This document shows positions 8,041 to 19,686 of a stretch of 64,000 bases of DNA, in pieces; position 1 is the stretch's first letter, and each line of letters opens with the position of its first letter. The translations under genes and the position numbers were made by a program. This stretch comes from Branchiostoma belcheri. Its lineage: Eukaryota; Chordata; Leptocardii; Amphioxiformes; Branchiostomatidae. The notes under the pieces were generated by a model. That model saw nothing but the letters and a program-made list of their open reading frames with translations, was not told the DNA's origin and made no database searches. Location: assembly GCF_001625305.1 (NCBI RefSeq), contig NW_017804165.1, positions 1-64,000 on the forward strand, in the 5' to 3' direction.

Positions 8041-10499
8041 TTGGTGGTCCCTTAGATAATTTTCACCACTGACATATTAGCATTAAGAAACCACCTGTTA
8101 ATGATATATGTTATCTTGTCACACTCACTATCCAGGCTCAATGATTATTCTGCTGCTGGTGTCCTTGCCACAGGGGTCGACAGCAGTCGGCTAGTAGTAC
8201 AGGTATAGACCAGACCCAGTCAACCAGACCAGAATCTGATATTATCTTCGGCAGTACGTGTTAATGTACTAAGACAGAGACAAGTGGCGGGCTGCCATCA
8301 AGCCCCAGATGTATTGTGCAAGCACGTCTAACCCTCAGAAAACGGGGAACAACAGACAATAAACCGGACAGTGAGTGAGTGAGTAAGGTTATACCAGTTG
8401 TCTTGCTGCAAGTTTTCAGATAGTGTAAAGGTAAAGGCCTAGGTACGGCCTTGGTTAAGACAAGCATGTCACCACTAATTTGTGACAACATGTTGAGTTC
8501 AAAATGTACTCCTCCCAGGTCACTCGGTCATTCAGTATGCTCTATATATTATATATGTGTGTACTCACAAAGAAACCATTGTCAGGAATTGTAGGGATCC
8601 TACTTTTCCAACAAATGCTTACATGGAGATCACAATCAATCCTTCCAAATTAATAATAAAGGCTGACTTATTCCGTCATGACATCAATGGAGGTCCCTAG
8701 CTTACATGTAGTTTCCAAGCCTAATTTAGCTGCCATTCAGGCAGGAACTTATTAGCAACTGAATAAGGCTTGGTAACCAGGCAAGGAGGTCCCTATATAA
8801 TGTTTGTGGAGAGCCACAATTTGAGCACGTTAAAGATCCCACCACACCGATATTGAAAAAAAGTAGGTTCATCACTGCGTTAGTGGATCAAACCTTAGAG
8901 TCTTATTGCCGCACTTTGAGCAGTTTCTAGGTACTGTCGTATGGAGGTCACTATCATAAGCACTGAAAGGTTGCCATTACAGACCCTTAAAATTGTAAAC
9001 GCCAGTTGTAAGCTCCTCGCAATTCAGTCCCTGACTGCGAAGAGAGAGTAGTCAGCCCACTATATCCCTCATGAAAAGCTGCTAACGTTAGCAGGCCAAT
9101 TTACTTATTATGTGCTATGATGCGACTGGTAAAACTGGTACCAAACAACAAGTTTGACATCCCCCCTGACTGCAATTTTTAATCAATTTAAATTTTAATT
9201 AATTTTGCAAGACTAATTTCCTCCTCACATATGGTGGCTTTTCACACATTCACCCGGGATTATACTCGTTTGGATTGGTTTTCTGATAGCCATCCCTCGA
9301 CTGTCAGCAAAAAATGTAACATTAATACTGTATTAGGAATCAAAAGAAGGTACCTGTTAAGGCTGTTGCAATTTAATTCACCCTCCCAACCTCTGCTTGG
9401 ATATGATTGTTTATGTATGAGACTTCAGTCTAAAACAGCCTTTGCCAGTGATCTTGCGATTAAAAATCCTTCACACTTACTTCGTACCATCATCCCCAGA
9501 CGTACAACGCACACACCTGGCCACTCTCGCGGCAAATTCGTCTGACTATCACCTGACTATGCTTACGTTATTTTTATGCAATACTACTTCCCTGTTCCAT
9601 ATCATGTTGACTGGTCGACAGTGGAAGCGAAACTTACCGATATAGTGGTTCTTCGTCGTTGGCTGGTGTTAATAGAAGTCAAATACAACAGTTGCATGTG
9701 TTGACGACACCCTGTTTGATATGTGACTCATGCTTCGCCACCTCATGAGTTGTTTTGACAGTAAAACTTGTCGTGCAACTTTTCATGTGGGGTATGTGAT
9801 CTGTAAGGTCAAGTGTCATCGGACGGGTCCACCCGTAGAAACCGCGGGGGTGGGGAGGGTGACGGGGAAATTTGTGGTGTAGAGAGTATGTCACGTGCTT
9901 AGTGACCGTGGGTTTTCCCCTTTTTTTGTACCGACGGATGAAAATATCTGGGGCTCAGTCAGAGGAATGTATTACACGTTAGCGTGAAAACCATGCAACG
10001 CAACGTTAACCCCATGTTTCCCAGTTTCTCGAGAAAATACAGGAATGGCAACAGTCATACATTTTGTGTAAATATTGAATGTCACATTTCAAAACCAGGG
10101 ACCCGGCCGGGTAGCTGGAACTAATGAAGTTCAGAACCATTTAAAAAGTGCATCTCAAGAATATGTACCAATCATACTCATGACTACTTTTAATTTTGTA
10201 CTTTTGCGCTTATGCGATCCCTGACTTCCCCCTTTAACACTTGAAACGTTTTGTGTGTTTTGTTTTCTTTTGTCTCATACTTCAATTCCGCAAACTGCCC
10301 AGCCGGGCACCGGCTTGAAAATATGACCCGGTCTGGCCATGGAATTATTGGCGTCAAAAGAGGCACGGCAAAACTTTTATGATGTATAACAGCCGATTAC
10401 ATTGACGAGATGTTCCTGTCAACCTTAACTCGTATAGATTTATTTATTTATTTAGCTATTTTTATGAAGATTTGCCACATTAGTTAAAGGATATTGACA
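8041..10499. other. No gene seen
   Basis: AT-rich intergenic sequence with only short unconvincing open frames (for example 9231-9545). No splice-supported exon was found on either strand. Confidence 0.5.
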
Positions 10500-10825
10500 T
10501 AACAGGTGACTATCCCCTCTTCAAAGATGTCAAACCTGCGACCAGACTGTAAGCGTGTTTGAACCACTCACACCGGGAAGGTCCCCTACTCTTTTCGTGC
10601 GGCGCTGTTCTTTAACGTGCGTGGGGTGCGGCTCTTCCAAACACGAGAGCTCTATCTAACGTCCCTAACCGAAGCTAGGTACTCATTATACCAGAGTGAA
10701 ATGAGGAAAGTCGTGTAAAGTGCGTTTCCCAAGGGCACAAGATCGGTGACATCGGGCAGGATTCGAACCCGGAACCTCTTGGGTCTATTCGAACACTCTA
10801 CCGCTACGCCCCACGATGATCTTTT
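10500..10825 (-). repeat. Full-length tRNA-derived SINE, family member 1
   Basis: On the minus strand it begins GTGGGGCGTAGCGGTAGAGT (A-box-like) and has a B box GGTTCGAATCC at about 10759-10769. These are followed by a tRNA-unrelated body with CTTGTGCCCTTGGGAAACGC and a distal block GTGAGTGGTTCAAA. The same body occurs at 14461, 17505, 24903 and 25115. It is called a SINE rather than a tRNA gene because it lacks a foldable cloverleaf 3' half and recurs with the same body. Confidence 0.75.
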
Positions 10826-11268
10826 AAACTGCGACCTGTTGATATTCCTGAGTAAGAATAACAAATTATTGAATCGTATTATTAAAAGCCGTGTGAACCA
10901 GTTTAAATCCTTCCTGTTACTATTGAATGGATGCTCAAAATAAAATCCGACCGGTGATGGACTGCGTGCAAAACAAAGACCTCTCTAGTATCGCTGCCAA
11001 TAATAATAAACTACTGAATGGAATTGATGTTAAAAATAAAAGAATAATCTAAACGGCAATGGGACCCCCAAGCCTTCCGTATCCTGCAGTGTCTGTCAGT
11101 AATAACTTTATTGCAAATTAATTCATGCCCAATGGCTAATCGCAAGTGCATCGGAAAAGATGGTGTGGAGTCTTCTTCTTCCCATTACGTGCAAACCTCC
11201 AGGGCTCCAGCACGGGGTATGAAGTGCTCGAATCTATTGGCAAAAAAAAGTTACTTGTCGCTTTAATT

Positions 11269-11329
11269 TAGCCTGGGTGCCATCCGATTTGTTCTGGGTT
11301 GCCGTTACAATCGGATGGTACCCAGGCTA
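11269..11329. mobile_element. 61-bp palindromic element, TAGCCTGG family, 9-bp duplication
   Basis: It begins TAGCCTGGGTGCCATCCGAT and ends with the near-perfect reverse complement, a 21-bp terminal inverted repeat with a 19-bp spacer. Flanks are GCTTTAATT (11260-11268) and GCTTTAGTT (11330-11338), 8/9 identical. It is the shortest member of the group in this window. Confidence 0.8.
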
Positions 11330-11445
11330 GCTTTAGTTCCACTTAGCACATTATTTGTCCTCCTGAATTCATTCTCAGGCGCAATTGAGTTTGCCTGAAA
11401 ATCATAACGGATCGGAGGGTCCAAGCTCTGCAGAGTAGTTTTGCC

Positions 11446-11617
11446 TAGCCTCCTGTGTAGGCCCCGCGGCGGTGGGGAAGAGTTTTTAACCGAGAGAAGG
11501 TCCCTTTCCGTGGGCTGAAAGGAACCTTCTCTCGGCGGCTATGTAGGATGGCCGGCTATATTAAAATAACGCGTTAAAAACTCTTCCCCACCACCGCGGG
11601 GCCTGCACAGGAGGCTA
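11446..11617. mobile_element. Palindromic element, TAGCCTCC family, exact 9-bp duplication
   Basis: The ends TAGCCTCCTGTG and CACAGGAGGCTA lead into long GC-rich inverted arms (GCCCCGCGGCGGTGGGGAAG and its complement) of about 40 bp. A separate inner hairpin (CGAGAGAAGG...CCTTCTCTCG) lies in the spacer. AGTTTTGCC is an exact direct repeat at 11437-11445 and 11618-11626. Confidence 0.85.
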
Positions 11618-12023
11618 AGTTTTGCCAGTGACCCATGAATGCAAACATTCCAATAAGAATTTCACACAAGAATAACTTAACTTACCGTTCAGCGTCGTCG
11701 GCCTGCCTGAATTTACCGTTAAGCGTTGCCCATTAGGATCATCCCATCACGTAGACCCTCGAATGGCACTGTGAAAGGGAATACTAGTACTGGCGAGCTT
11801 ATCTTGGTCTTTTTTTGGAAGCCTGGCTGGTTAGAGAAAACAAACGCCGAAACATTACGGTACGGAAGTTTGCAAGCTTACGCACGAAGTCAACAGTTCG
11901 AGGCTGAGCTTGCGAAGTTCCTCTTCGTGACCGTAAAATCAACCGGGACGTAAACAGGGAAAATTGGAGAAAAAGTCACGTGAGGAAGAGGGACACAAAT
12001 ATCCTTTACTGCTGAGTGGCCTC

Positions 12024-12282
12024 TAGTCTCTACGAGACTCCTTTGCAGGCTGACTAAATAGTAGAAATAGCGGCTTAAGTGTAGTTTGCGGCCGTAAACT
12101 ACACTTAAGCCGAAATAGCCAGACTGAATCGCCCTAACTAACCGGCCAGGGGAGTTATAGCCGGCCATAGGGGGTCCACTTGAATATGCCTCTATGGTCG
12201 ACTAACTCCCCTGGCCAGTTACATTCCTTTTTAGACTGATTTCTACTCGATACCAGCCTGCAAATGTGTCTGATGGAGACTA
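12024..12282. mobile_element. Nested palindromic element with three sets of inverted arms
   Basis: The outer 29-bp inverted ends begin TAGTCTCTACGAGACTCC (12024) and end at GAGACTA (12282). Inside are a hairpin CGGCTTAAGTGTAGTTT with its complement (12072-12113) and a second pair CCGGCCAGGGGAGTTA / TAACTCCCCTGGCC (about 12143-12220). No convincing 9-bp flanking repeat was seen. Confidence 0.65.
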
Positions 12283-13104
12283 CGGAATCCAGTAGATTTG
12301 CAAATGATCGCTGTAAGGTAACAAAAGACCGCAATGTTTAAACGTAACACATTGTGTACTCTGCTGTTGACTGAGCTAATCCCGGGTTTGGCAGTCAGAC
12401 TTTAGGGAAGTCGTGTCTCAAATATTTACAAAGTTACACGCTACGGGTGAGCTACCCGTGTTGATTACACGTTTTATTGCTTCTCTGTTTTGTATCTGTA
12501 TCAGAATAGCCAGTGTAACAACTAGCCCTCCATGGTAACGTAAACACACCAGCTTCTGAGTTCCGTATCTGTACAAAGTACATGTACATACAACCGGTAA
12601 CACGTGTGTGACAACCCTTCAGAGTAGCACATCAGTTTCGCAGGAACGCGGCGCGGCGGCAGTTGGTTGTATTACACTGAACGACTTGTTACACCTAACC
12701 TTTGCACATCTAACTACTGTATAACACATCTAATTGTTTAAAGCGATCTAGTGGTGATGCCAGTACTGTACTTGGTGGCAGCGAGTTCCAATTTACGTCT
12801 AGGAGAAAAAACAGATTTTAAACACCTCAATCCTTGGTTGATAATTATGTCTGGTACTTGAAGGCATGACTATTTCTTTCGCAACAAAGGGAAATCACGC
12901 AAGTCGTGCTTTTTGTAGCTGTAGAAATTTAACAACAAACAAGGAAACGGATTCAGCTTCTCGTTTCAGCCTGGCGGGAAAGCGAAATTGAAAAAAAAAA
13001 ATACTATTAGTCATTCCACTGTCTATACTATAGACTTAATGGTAAAGTGTATGATAGTACAGCGAAAATAAATCAGGAATACAGTATTGACTCTTTGCCT
13101 TCAC

Positions 13105-13198
13105 TAGCCGTGGTGACTCTTGAATCGGGCATATGTTTCTGGTATTCGGTGAGCCGAGTACCAGCAAAATACACCCGATTCAAGAGTCGCCACGGCTA
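13105..13198. mobile_element. 94-bp palindromic element, TAGCCG end, 9-bp duplication 8/9
   Basis: The left arm TAGCCGTGGTGACTCTTGAA and the right arm ending TCGCCACGGCTA are inverted over about 25 bp. The inner hairpin is CTGGTATTCGG...CCGAGTACCAG. Flanks are TGCCTTCAC (13096-13104) and TACCTTCAC (13199-13207). Confidence 0.8.
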
Positions 13199-14269
13199 TA
13201 CCTTCACACATGCATTCAAATATCCTTCACATTAATTCTGACAGGATGTATTAAGCGATGAAGACACACAAGTGGTTTTTGTCACGATACTTTTATTACA
13301 AAATATAGTTCCTGACTATTGGAAGCCATCGTTTGGATAATACATGCCAGGTATCCGCCACGGTCGCCAGATGTTTGGAGGACGTAAGTAATTTATATCT
13401 TAATTGCATTTTCTTGTTTATTTCTCTTTTTAAATGTATAATACAATCATGCAACTTCAATTTCAGTTTAACACAGTCACGCACACATGCACACACGCAC
13501 ACATACACATTTTGTATATGACGAGACTTGGTCTCTTGGTACATATCTTTCCTACTCTTGGTTACATATTTCCAATATCAACAGTATTAATACAGCATAT
13601 TAAAACATAAAGGCTAACGCCTGGCACTTTTCTAGAATACCAACATCTCTAGGACTTTTCCCCTCTCAGTGGCACATTTTTAGTTAAAGATAGATTACAT
13701 AATAGAATAGATGAAATTGTAAAAGCCTGTAACTAGTCTATGCAACAACGCCATCTATCTTTAAAGGAAAGTACTGCAGTTTGCTTGGCAATTCCACTGT
13801 ACAGCCAAAGTTTCCAAACACACTAGAAGGAAATTATCTAATTAATTAAACCAATTAGCAGCAATAGTTATCATTCCTGTATCCTGTATTGAATATCTAT
13901 CATACAGATGCTGGCAATGAAGTATATTTTCCCTTAGAGGGAAAAAGGATTTTAAAAATCTGGATGAAATGATGCATTGATCCACTTATCAGAAGCTGAT
14001 TCAATCTAAAAACTCTTTCACAACAGAATACTTTACCATAGACTTTCTTGGACAAAGGAGAAAAGAAACACCTCAGTCTATATAACCGTTACAGCAAAGA
14101 ATTCAACATATACATAAAACAAACATACATACATACATACATACACATAAAACATACATACATGACATACAAAGTAACATATATTTTTTTAACTACTACA
14201 ATATCAATATTGTTACTTGATTCTTCATGTGTAATTTAGAATTTTAAGAATTAAAATTTGACTATTTCA

Positions 14270-14385
14270 ATGCATTGGTCCTTTGTGCAACAAGATATAA
14301 TTCAGCCTCTGGCTGCAATTTTGTTTGATTGATAAACAATTTTGAAATATAGATAGATAGATTGATTGATTGATTGATTGATAGA
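14270..14385 (+). mobile_element. LINE 3' tail with GATT microsatellite
   Basis: ATTCAGCCTCTGGCTGCAAT is followed by a tetranucleotide GATT repeat. The same signature (CAATTCAGCCTG.GGCTGCGA plus AATAAACC) occurs at about 24505 and 40316. I read this as the 3' end of a CR1/L2-like non-LTR element; no coding part remains. Confidence 0.5.
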
Positions 14386-14460
14386 AACAGACTATAAACA
14401 TACTTACATATAATATTATATACAACATCTTTCTTACATATAACCAGCATAGATTTCCAG

Positions 14461-14735
14461 GTGACTATCATCTTTCCAAGATGTCAACAATCCTCATACG
14501 CTCACACTAAAAACATATTAGTCTTTTTTATATGTGTGGTGGGTTTTTAATGTGCTTGAGGTGTGGCTCTCCTCAAACACAGGATCCCCAGCTTTACATA
14601 CCACATTAGAGGACGTTCCTAACTGAAGCTGTGTAACATTACGTATTTGCAACAAGTGAGTCAAGTGAGGTGTAAAGTGCATTTCCCAAGGGCCAAGCAC
14701 CAGATGCGTGGCACGTTTCCCCCCAATGACCTAGA
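14461..14735 (-). repeat. SINE family member 2, diverged
   Basis: It shares the body with the 10500 copy in the same order (CATCTTTCCAAGATGTCAA, GAGGTGTGGCTCTCCTCAAA, GTGTAAAGTGCATTTCCCAA). The tRNA-like head is degraded. Confidence 0.6.
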
Positions 14736-15065
14736 AACAATTCATCTTGAACTGTTGACCCTGAGCGAAGACAAAGATATTATAGTTTGACAAATTCAAA
14801 ATTTTGACAACACATACATTTTGTACATACCAAGTCCAATTTCTTCTGTTGGATTGGAAAATATAGATTAAACTTGCGTTGTGATGACGTCTACCAACAC
14901 AATGAACTTTCAAAATAAGATTTGGCGTAAGGGTGGCATTGGTGTGCCTAATCTGCATTTCATGTGTCTGTGCAAGTGTCTCATTTGCATGCTCGTGAGA
15001 CTTAAGTGGTATCCTTACCAGGTTTGATGATGTTACCATACCCAGAAGTAATGATTAAGCAGGAA

Positions 15066-15257
15066 TCAGAATGAAAGGTTGATTTTGTGCAGAGATGCGT
15101 TGAAGGCTTGATGAGAGGAGTTGGTGAGAGGGTTGTCCAGGGACGTGGACAGTCTGAACCCACAGTCCGTGATGACGTCCTTACGTTCCAGCTGGTCCAG
15201 GATCTTGTACAGGTTGTCAAGCTCATAGATTAGCTCTCTGTTGGTGCTGTTGTCCTC
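15066..15257 (-). pseudogene. Chimeric duplicate of the gene B death-domain exons
   Basis: On the minus strand this is open for 63 codons from a CAAG|GAGGAC acceptor to TGA at 15066-15068. The first 13 codons match the start of gene B exon 4 (EDNST.., ending YEL). The remainder matches the second half of gene B's last exon from DNLYKILDQLERKDVI to the stop. The rest of both exons and the intron between them are deleted. The frame is phase 0, as in both parents, so splicing from gene B exon 3 would give a truncated death domain. It could be an alternative last exon or a dead copy. Confidence 0.65.
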
Positions 15258-15425
15258 CTTGTCGGACAGAACAAACTAGTAGAAAGGTAGCATTTGCAAA
15301 GCAAATGCATGAAGTTCACCTTCACATGGTCTAGCCTAACTCTGTTCTTACTCAAACACATTCATATACTATATAATATGGTGAGCAGCCCCTCCAACTC
15401 TGTTATGTCCTCTGATTTTCAGGAA

Positions 15426-15680
15426 TCAGAATGAAAGGTTGATGTTGTGCAGAGATGCGTCAAAGGCTTGATGAGAGGAGTTGGTGAGAGGATTGTCCAG
15501 GGACGTGGACAGCCTGAACCCACAGTCCGTGATGACGTCCTTACGCTCAAGCTGGTCCAGGATCTTGTACAGATTGTCCTGTGTGAAGTGTGTGGGCTGC
15601 CGAGCCTCCCAGTCCTGCAGGAGCAGCTCCGTAGGAGATCTCCCCTCCTTGTAGCTCACCTCTTCTATCTGCTTCAGGGC
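15426..15680 (-). CDS. Gene B last exon, second half of death domain
   Basis: 84 codons plus TGA. Begins ALKQIEEVSYKEGRSPTELL, matching the helix 3-4 region of UNC5-type death domains (SPT...LWEA), then extends about 30 residues beyond the domain (LTNSSHQAFDASLHNINLSF). Confidence 0.75.
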   Translation of the reverse strand, partial: ALKQIEEVSYKEGRSPTELLLQDWEARQPTHFTQDNLYKILDQLERKDVITDCGFRLSTSLDNPLTNSSHQAFDASLHNINLSF

Positions 15681-18600
15681 CTGAGCATTGGAATCAAGAC
15701 TTCATGAAAACTAGAAGGTAACATTTGCAAAGCAAATGCATAATGTTTACCTTCACATATGGTCTGCTCTGATAATTCTTACTCAAACACATTCACATAT
15801 ATGGTGACAGGAGTCTAAATCCCTCCTACTATAAAATTGCAACATTATGTAACCCAACACCATGGTGAGAGACAGTCTGGTGGACCAGGTCATAGGTCAC
15901 TGTTTTGGAGAAGAAGAAGAACTTCGGTAAACATGAAAAGGTCAAGACAAAGATAGCAAAGCATTTTTGATTGAGGCCATAGGGATTGTGGGTTGCTTCT
16001 CAACTGTATCTAGGGCAAGGTACATGTATTGGAAGTCGGAGCCCAACCCTCTACTTCCACTGCCTTTTACCTCGAGTCCCCAACCAAAGTCACATACCCA
16101 TTTTACACCTCGTGCTACATGTATACATTTCCTACTGTTATATATTGAAGAACTTTATTGCACGACAATTGCACATGGTACAATGTATGAGAAGCTCATT
16201 CTCAGCTTTGTCCCAACCTAAATCTCCACCACCTGGGTGGTGTGAGGAGAGTTGTGTGAAGTGCCTTTCCCAAGGACACAACATCTAGCCAAGCTAGAGG
16301 CCCATTCTAGAAGTCTCAGCTTTGCCCCAACCTAAATCTCCCACCTGAAAGTCCAGCCCAATTTTCTCCACCATCATCTTCCAGTTGTTGCCCAGCGGCA
16401 GGTTCCAGTCCAGCATCTGGCACAGTTTCAGTCTCTTGGACACCGGCAGCCACTTGCTCTTGGCCTTGGGACTGTGCAGTTCGTAGATGGGCTCTCCACT
16501 GGTGCTGTTGTCCTCCTGTCAGGATAAAAAGAATAGCATACATCACAATTTTCAACAGTACTTTAATATATTTGCAGTTTTTGCTGTCACTTCTGTAAAG
16601 TGTCTGTCCTTGGTGCTGAAAATGTTCTGCTGAGAGTTATGTTGCTTTCCAGTTGACTAGCTAGCAGGGAGATGGTTGCTTGTGCTGTTGTTCCAAATAC
16701 CATGCCATCAAGTGATCATTGGACATTGGATAGAGAGATTTTCTTCTTACACAACAATTGTGTTTCTCCCCAGAGCTTACGTTTCAATGCCTGAGCTCTG
16801 AGGAAGATGCATGATATGTACATGAGAAACATTACTGTTTGCTTAAGAAGACAATCCCTATATCCAAGGTTCATTGATCACTTGATGGCTTGGCAATTGG
16901 TTATGGTGAACAACAGCACAAGCGGCCATCTCTCTGCTAGCTTGTCAACTGGCAGCAACATATAACTCTCGGCAGAAAGTTCTTAGCACCAAGGACAGAC
17001 ACAACAAAAGTTTCAGTCTTGATGTCAGTACACCATTATCTATTTACTAATCATCAATTCAGAAATGACTGCATTCAGCAAAGAACTAACCACCAGTGCT
17101 GTTACCACAATCCCATTACTATTAAGAAACACAATTATCTTGTTGTAGTACACCATACAAAAGTCCCTGTACTTTTGTTGAGTCAATGAAGAATCGTGTA
17201 GCATCTTTGTTCCTTACATAAAGCTTGAAATCTCCATGTACACTGAACGTGACATCTCTCTTCCCCAGGGAAGCGACGATTTGGGCTTGAAACTGGTACT
17301 TGTTGGACTCTTCGTGTAGGATGGTCACCTCCTTGTGACACACAAAGTCGCCGTTGTCTGCCAGAATTTGAAGCCGTTCGTATGGGAGCACCTATGTGGG
17401 GCATAGTAGTTGTCAAAACAAGTTACTTGATTATTTATTTATTGATATTTAGATTTAGATTTACCATGATGCTTTTGGAAGAATTAAGTTAAACATACCA
17501 GTCGTCTATCACCTCTTCAAAGATGCAAACCCTGAGACTATACTGTAAGATTTGAACCATTCACACAGGGAAGGACCCCTGCTCTTTTAGATAAGTGTGG
17601 CAGGTTATCTTAAATGTGCCTGAGGTGTGGTTCTCCTCAAACACGGGACCTCCGGTTTTACATCCCATCTGAAACTACGTCCTTAGCCAAAGCTCGGAAC
17701 TCATTTTCTTTTTCAACTGAGTTATGTGAGGAAAATAAGACAAATGTTAAATGCCTTTCCCAAGGGCACAACACTGGGGCCTGCCAGGGATTTGAACTGA
17801 CATACAACAGAGTCTGCAGTGTTTAGGATCAGAGGCTTGTCTAAGCTCAGGGGAAATGTGACTTTGTATGACTGTATGGCATAGGTCTATGAAGTAGGGA
17901 AACATTGATAAGATCATACCACAGTTTGAGGTGTGTCCTTCAGGCTCCACCCCTTTGACTTGATGTTGACTGTCAGGTTCATGTTTTCCCCCTGGCCGAT
18001 GGCAATACTCCTGGCTGGACACACCACGTAGCCTTTCACCACCTTGTTCTGCAAGAGTAAAAGTGTTCAACGTTATGTACATGTTTAACCAGCTGGCCTG
18101 CTTAACTTGATGTAGAATGTTTGTTATAATAACATTTCATAGATAATGCCTGAATGTACATAATATACTGTCATAACCCATACAGTGAACTCCCTTACAA
18201 CTCGCTCTAGATCACTAGTGTAGTCCAGGAGGAGAATTCTGAATAAACTTGTGTTCTAGCCCACCCTGCATAGAACCACTTTGTCCCAGCTAGGCCCAAC
18301 CACATCATGCCTCAAATGATCAGGAGACATCAAGGTATGATTGTATGGCACTGGCCAAAGTATGTACTAAGTGGGCTATTTTCTCATTTGAGAATCTCCT
18401 CTTAGACCACAGGGACAATGGCACAATGTTCAAACAAAATTACTACATGCAAAATCAAAATGAATGTTGTACTTACAACGTAAAAATGAAACCACAAGTT
18501 GAACACAACTGTTACTGGGTCAGTGTCATGAAGGATTTCAAAATACTTAGCCATCAATACATACAGCTGAGGACAAGACATTTCAGTTTGTATTTACCAG

Positions 18601-18705
18601 CATTTTGAGGTCCTTATTTCCCGATATTGCCACCATGACGGTCCACAGACCTCCAACTGAAGGGTTGTCGGCAAACACAGCCATATTCAGTCTGAAGGCA
18701 ACCTC
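15426..18705 (-). CDS. Gene B: UPA-like plus death-domain protein, 5' end missing
   Basis: Five GT-AG exons, all phase 0: 18598-18705, 17920-18048, 17173-17391, 16345-16515 and 15426-15680, giving 293 residues to the stop. Exons 1-3 (residues 1-152) align by pattern with gene A exons 7-9 and with the UPA domain of UNC5 receptors: NMAVFADNPSVGGLWTVMVA, then VVCPARSIAIG, then a segment ending RFFIDSTK. Exons 4-5 form a death domain with the typical NNWKMMVEKIGLDF, an Asp-Trp-Glu in helix 4 (LLLQDWEARQ) and LYKILDQLERKDV. Gene A has a long N-terminus before this module, but no counterpart was found upstream of 18705, where a stop precedes the acceptor. That interval holds retroelements and a gap. 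It is probably an intracellular adaptor or signalling protein; partners are unknown. Confidence 0.75.
16345..16515 (-). CDS. Gene B exon 4, first half of death domain
   Basis: 57 codons, acceptor CCTGACAG, donor CAG|GTGGGA. It contains SKWLPVSKRLKLCQMLDW and the NNWKMMVEKIGLDF core. Confidence 0.75.
16601..17001. repeat. Intronic inverted repeat, about 400 bp
   Basis: The ends TGTCTGTCCTTGGTGC and GCACCAAGGACAGACA begin diverged inverted arms of about 140 bp. They share GAGAGTTAT, CCAGTTGAC, GCTAGCAG and CTTGTGCTGTTGTT. The middle (16770-16835) carries GAGCTTACGTTTCAATG and GAGCTCTGAGGAAGATG, resembling a worn Penelope-type hammerhead region. The end word CTGTCCTTGGTGCTGAA also recurs alone near 36640 and, inverted, near 33667 and 47206. 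Confidence 0.6.
17173..17391 (-). CDS. Gene B exon 3, end of UPA-like domain
   Basis: 73 codons, acceptor CCCACATAG, donor AAA|GTACAG. Contains NKYQFQAQIVASLG, DVTFSVHGDFKLYV and FFIDSTK, the same strand pattern as gene A exon 9. Confidence 0.7.
17505..17825 (-). repeat. SINE family member 3
   Basis: The minus-strand B-box-like word GGTTTGAAATCC-type sequence is degraded to TCAAATCCCTGGCAGGCC. The body has TTGTGCCCTTGGGAAAGGCA and GAATGGTTCAAATCTTACAG at the distal end. It lies in gene B intron 2. Confidence 0.65.
17920..18048 (-). CDS. Gene B exon 2, UPA-like domain
   Basis: 43 codons, acceptor CTCTTGCAG, donor GTG|GTATGA. Contains GYVVCPARSIAIGQGENM, matching gene A exon 8 (LVCPPRPVAVSAGM). 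Confidence 0.75.
18598..18705 (-). CDS. Gene B first visible exon, UPA-like domain start
   Basis: 36 codons in phase 0, acceptor ATTGACAG, donor CTG|GTAAAT. Contains FRLNMAVFADNP and LWTVMVAISGNKDLKML, matching gene A exon 7. An in-frame TGA lies immediately upstream, so an upstream exon is required. Confidence 0.75.
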
Positions 18706-19282
18706 CTGTCAATTATCCAATTGAAAAAAATGGAAAAGATGTTTCTTAAACAATTTCTTCATGAAATTATTGCAGATAGAAAGAGCAGTGCAACAGTGCT
18801 GTTCGAGCAATACCAACTGGCCAGTCTAACTGGTCTGAACCATTTAGCCATGCAGTTAGTGCACTGGGTTCTTGAGCTCACGGCCCGAATTCCAGGAGCA
18901 AGGAGACTGTACTACTCGAGCCTCGGTGTTTCAGCAGCATCAGAATTTCATTACGCCAATTATGTGTCATGCATGTTACTACAAGATTAAAACAGTGAGT
19001 AAGAAGTCTTCATTCTTCAATATGAAGTGAATCATGGTATGTGTACAATAATGTATGTACACTACACTTCATACATTGTCGTTACCTCTGGTTCTGCTAC
19101 ATTCCTCCAGTACTGGGAGTACTCCACACTTGGCTTAAAATGAATTCCTGCACAACCAACAGGAAAAATGCTTTAAAATTTACAAAATATTCTGTTACTC
19201 CCGAAAATAGTTTCATCAGGTTGGTAAAACTTAAGAGATAGGGGAATTCTTTTTACACAACCAAAGAGTCTCACCTCGCTGA

Positions 19283-19313
19283 CGTTTCGGTGTCTATCAG
19301 ACACCTTCTTCAG
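19283..19313 (-). ncRNA. Hammerhead-like core in Penelope-type terminal repeat, copy 1
   Basis: The minus strand reads CTGAAGA, then a strong hairpin GGTGTCTGATAGACACC, then GAAACGTC. This is the hammerhead layout (CUGAUGA, stem II, GAAA) with one change in the first core box, so activity is doubtful. Confidence 0.5.
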
Positions 19314-19666
19314 AGCTTCTGACTGGAGTACTGCATCTCGCCGCTATATGTAGCCGATGTAGGTGGCGCTTTTGCGGCGAGAACACTATCCCAAACATGG
19401 CTTAGTTTGTACCCCCCCTCGTCCCGGTTCATTACAGGGGTTGACTTTCTGATCCAAACTGCCTCCTTGATCCAGCGGGTTCTTCTATTGTCTTCTCTGT
19501 CTATAACTTTCGCCCCCTCCCAGTCAATTACGCAGTTGTTTCTAGCAATGTGATCTGTCACTGCTGATTTCTTTTCTTCTTTTTGTGCATGTCTTTTCTG
19601 TGATCTTGTGTACTTCACTGTGTCCATGTTGTCAGCTTCCTTCTTGTGTTCTTCTAATCTTGTCCC

Positions 19667-19686
19667 NNNNNNNNNNNNNNNNNNNN
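19667..19686. other. Assembly gap of 20 N
   Basis: Sequence left of the gap ends CTTCTAATCTTGTCCC, and the same roughly 435-bp block recurs at 19829-20261 right of it. Between gap and recurrence is about 142 bp of AT-rich sequence. Either tandem Penelope copies or unmerged overlapping contigs would explain this. Confidence 0.9.

Noticed and set aside
10746..10825. tRNA gene on the minus strand
   Set aside because: A- and B-box-like words are present, but the downstream body is a repeated SINE body and no complete cloverleaf forms.
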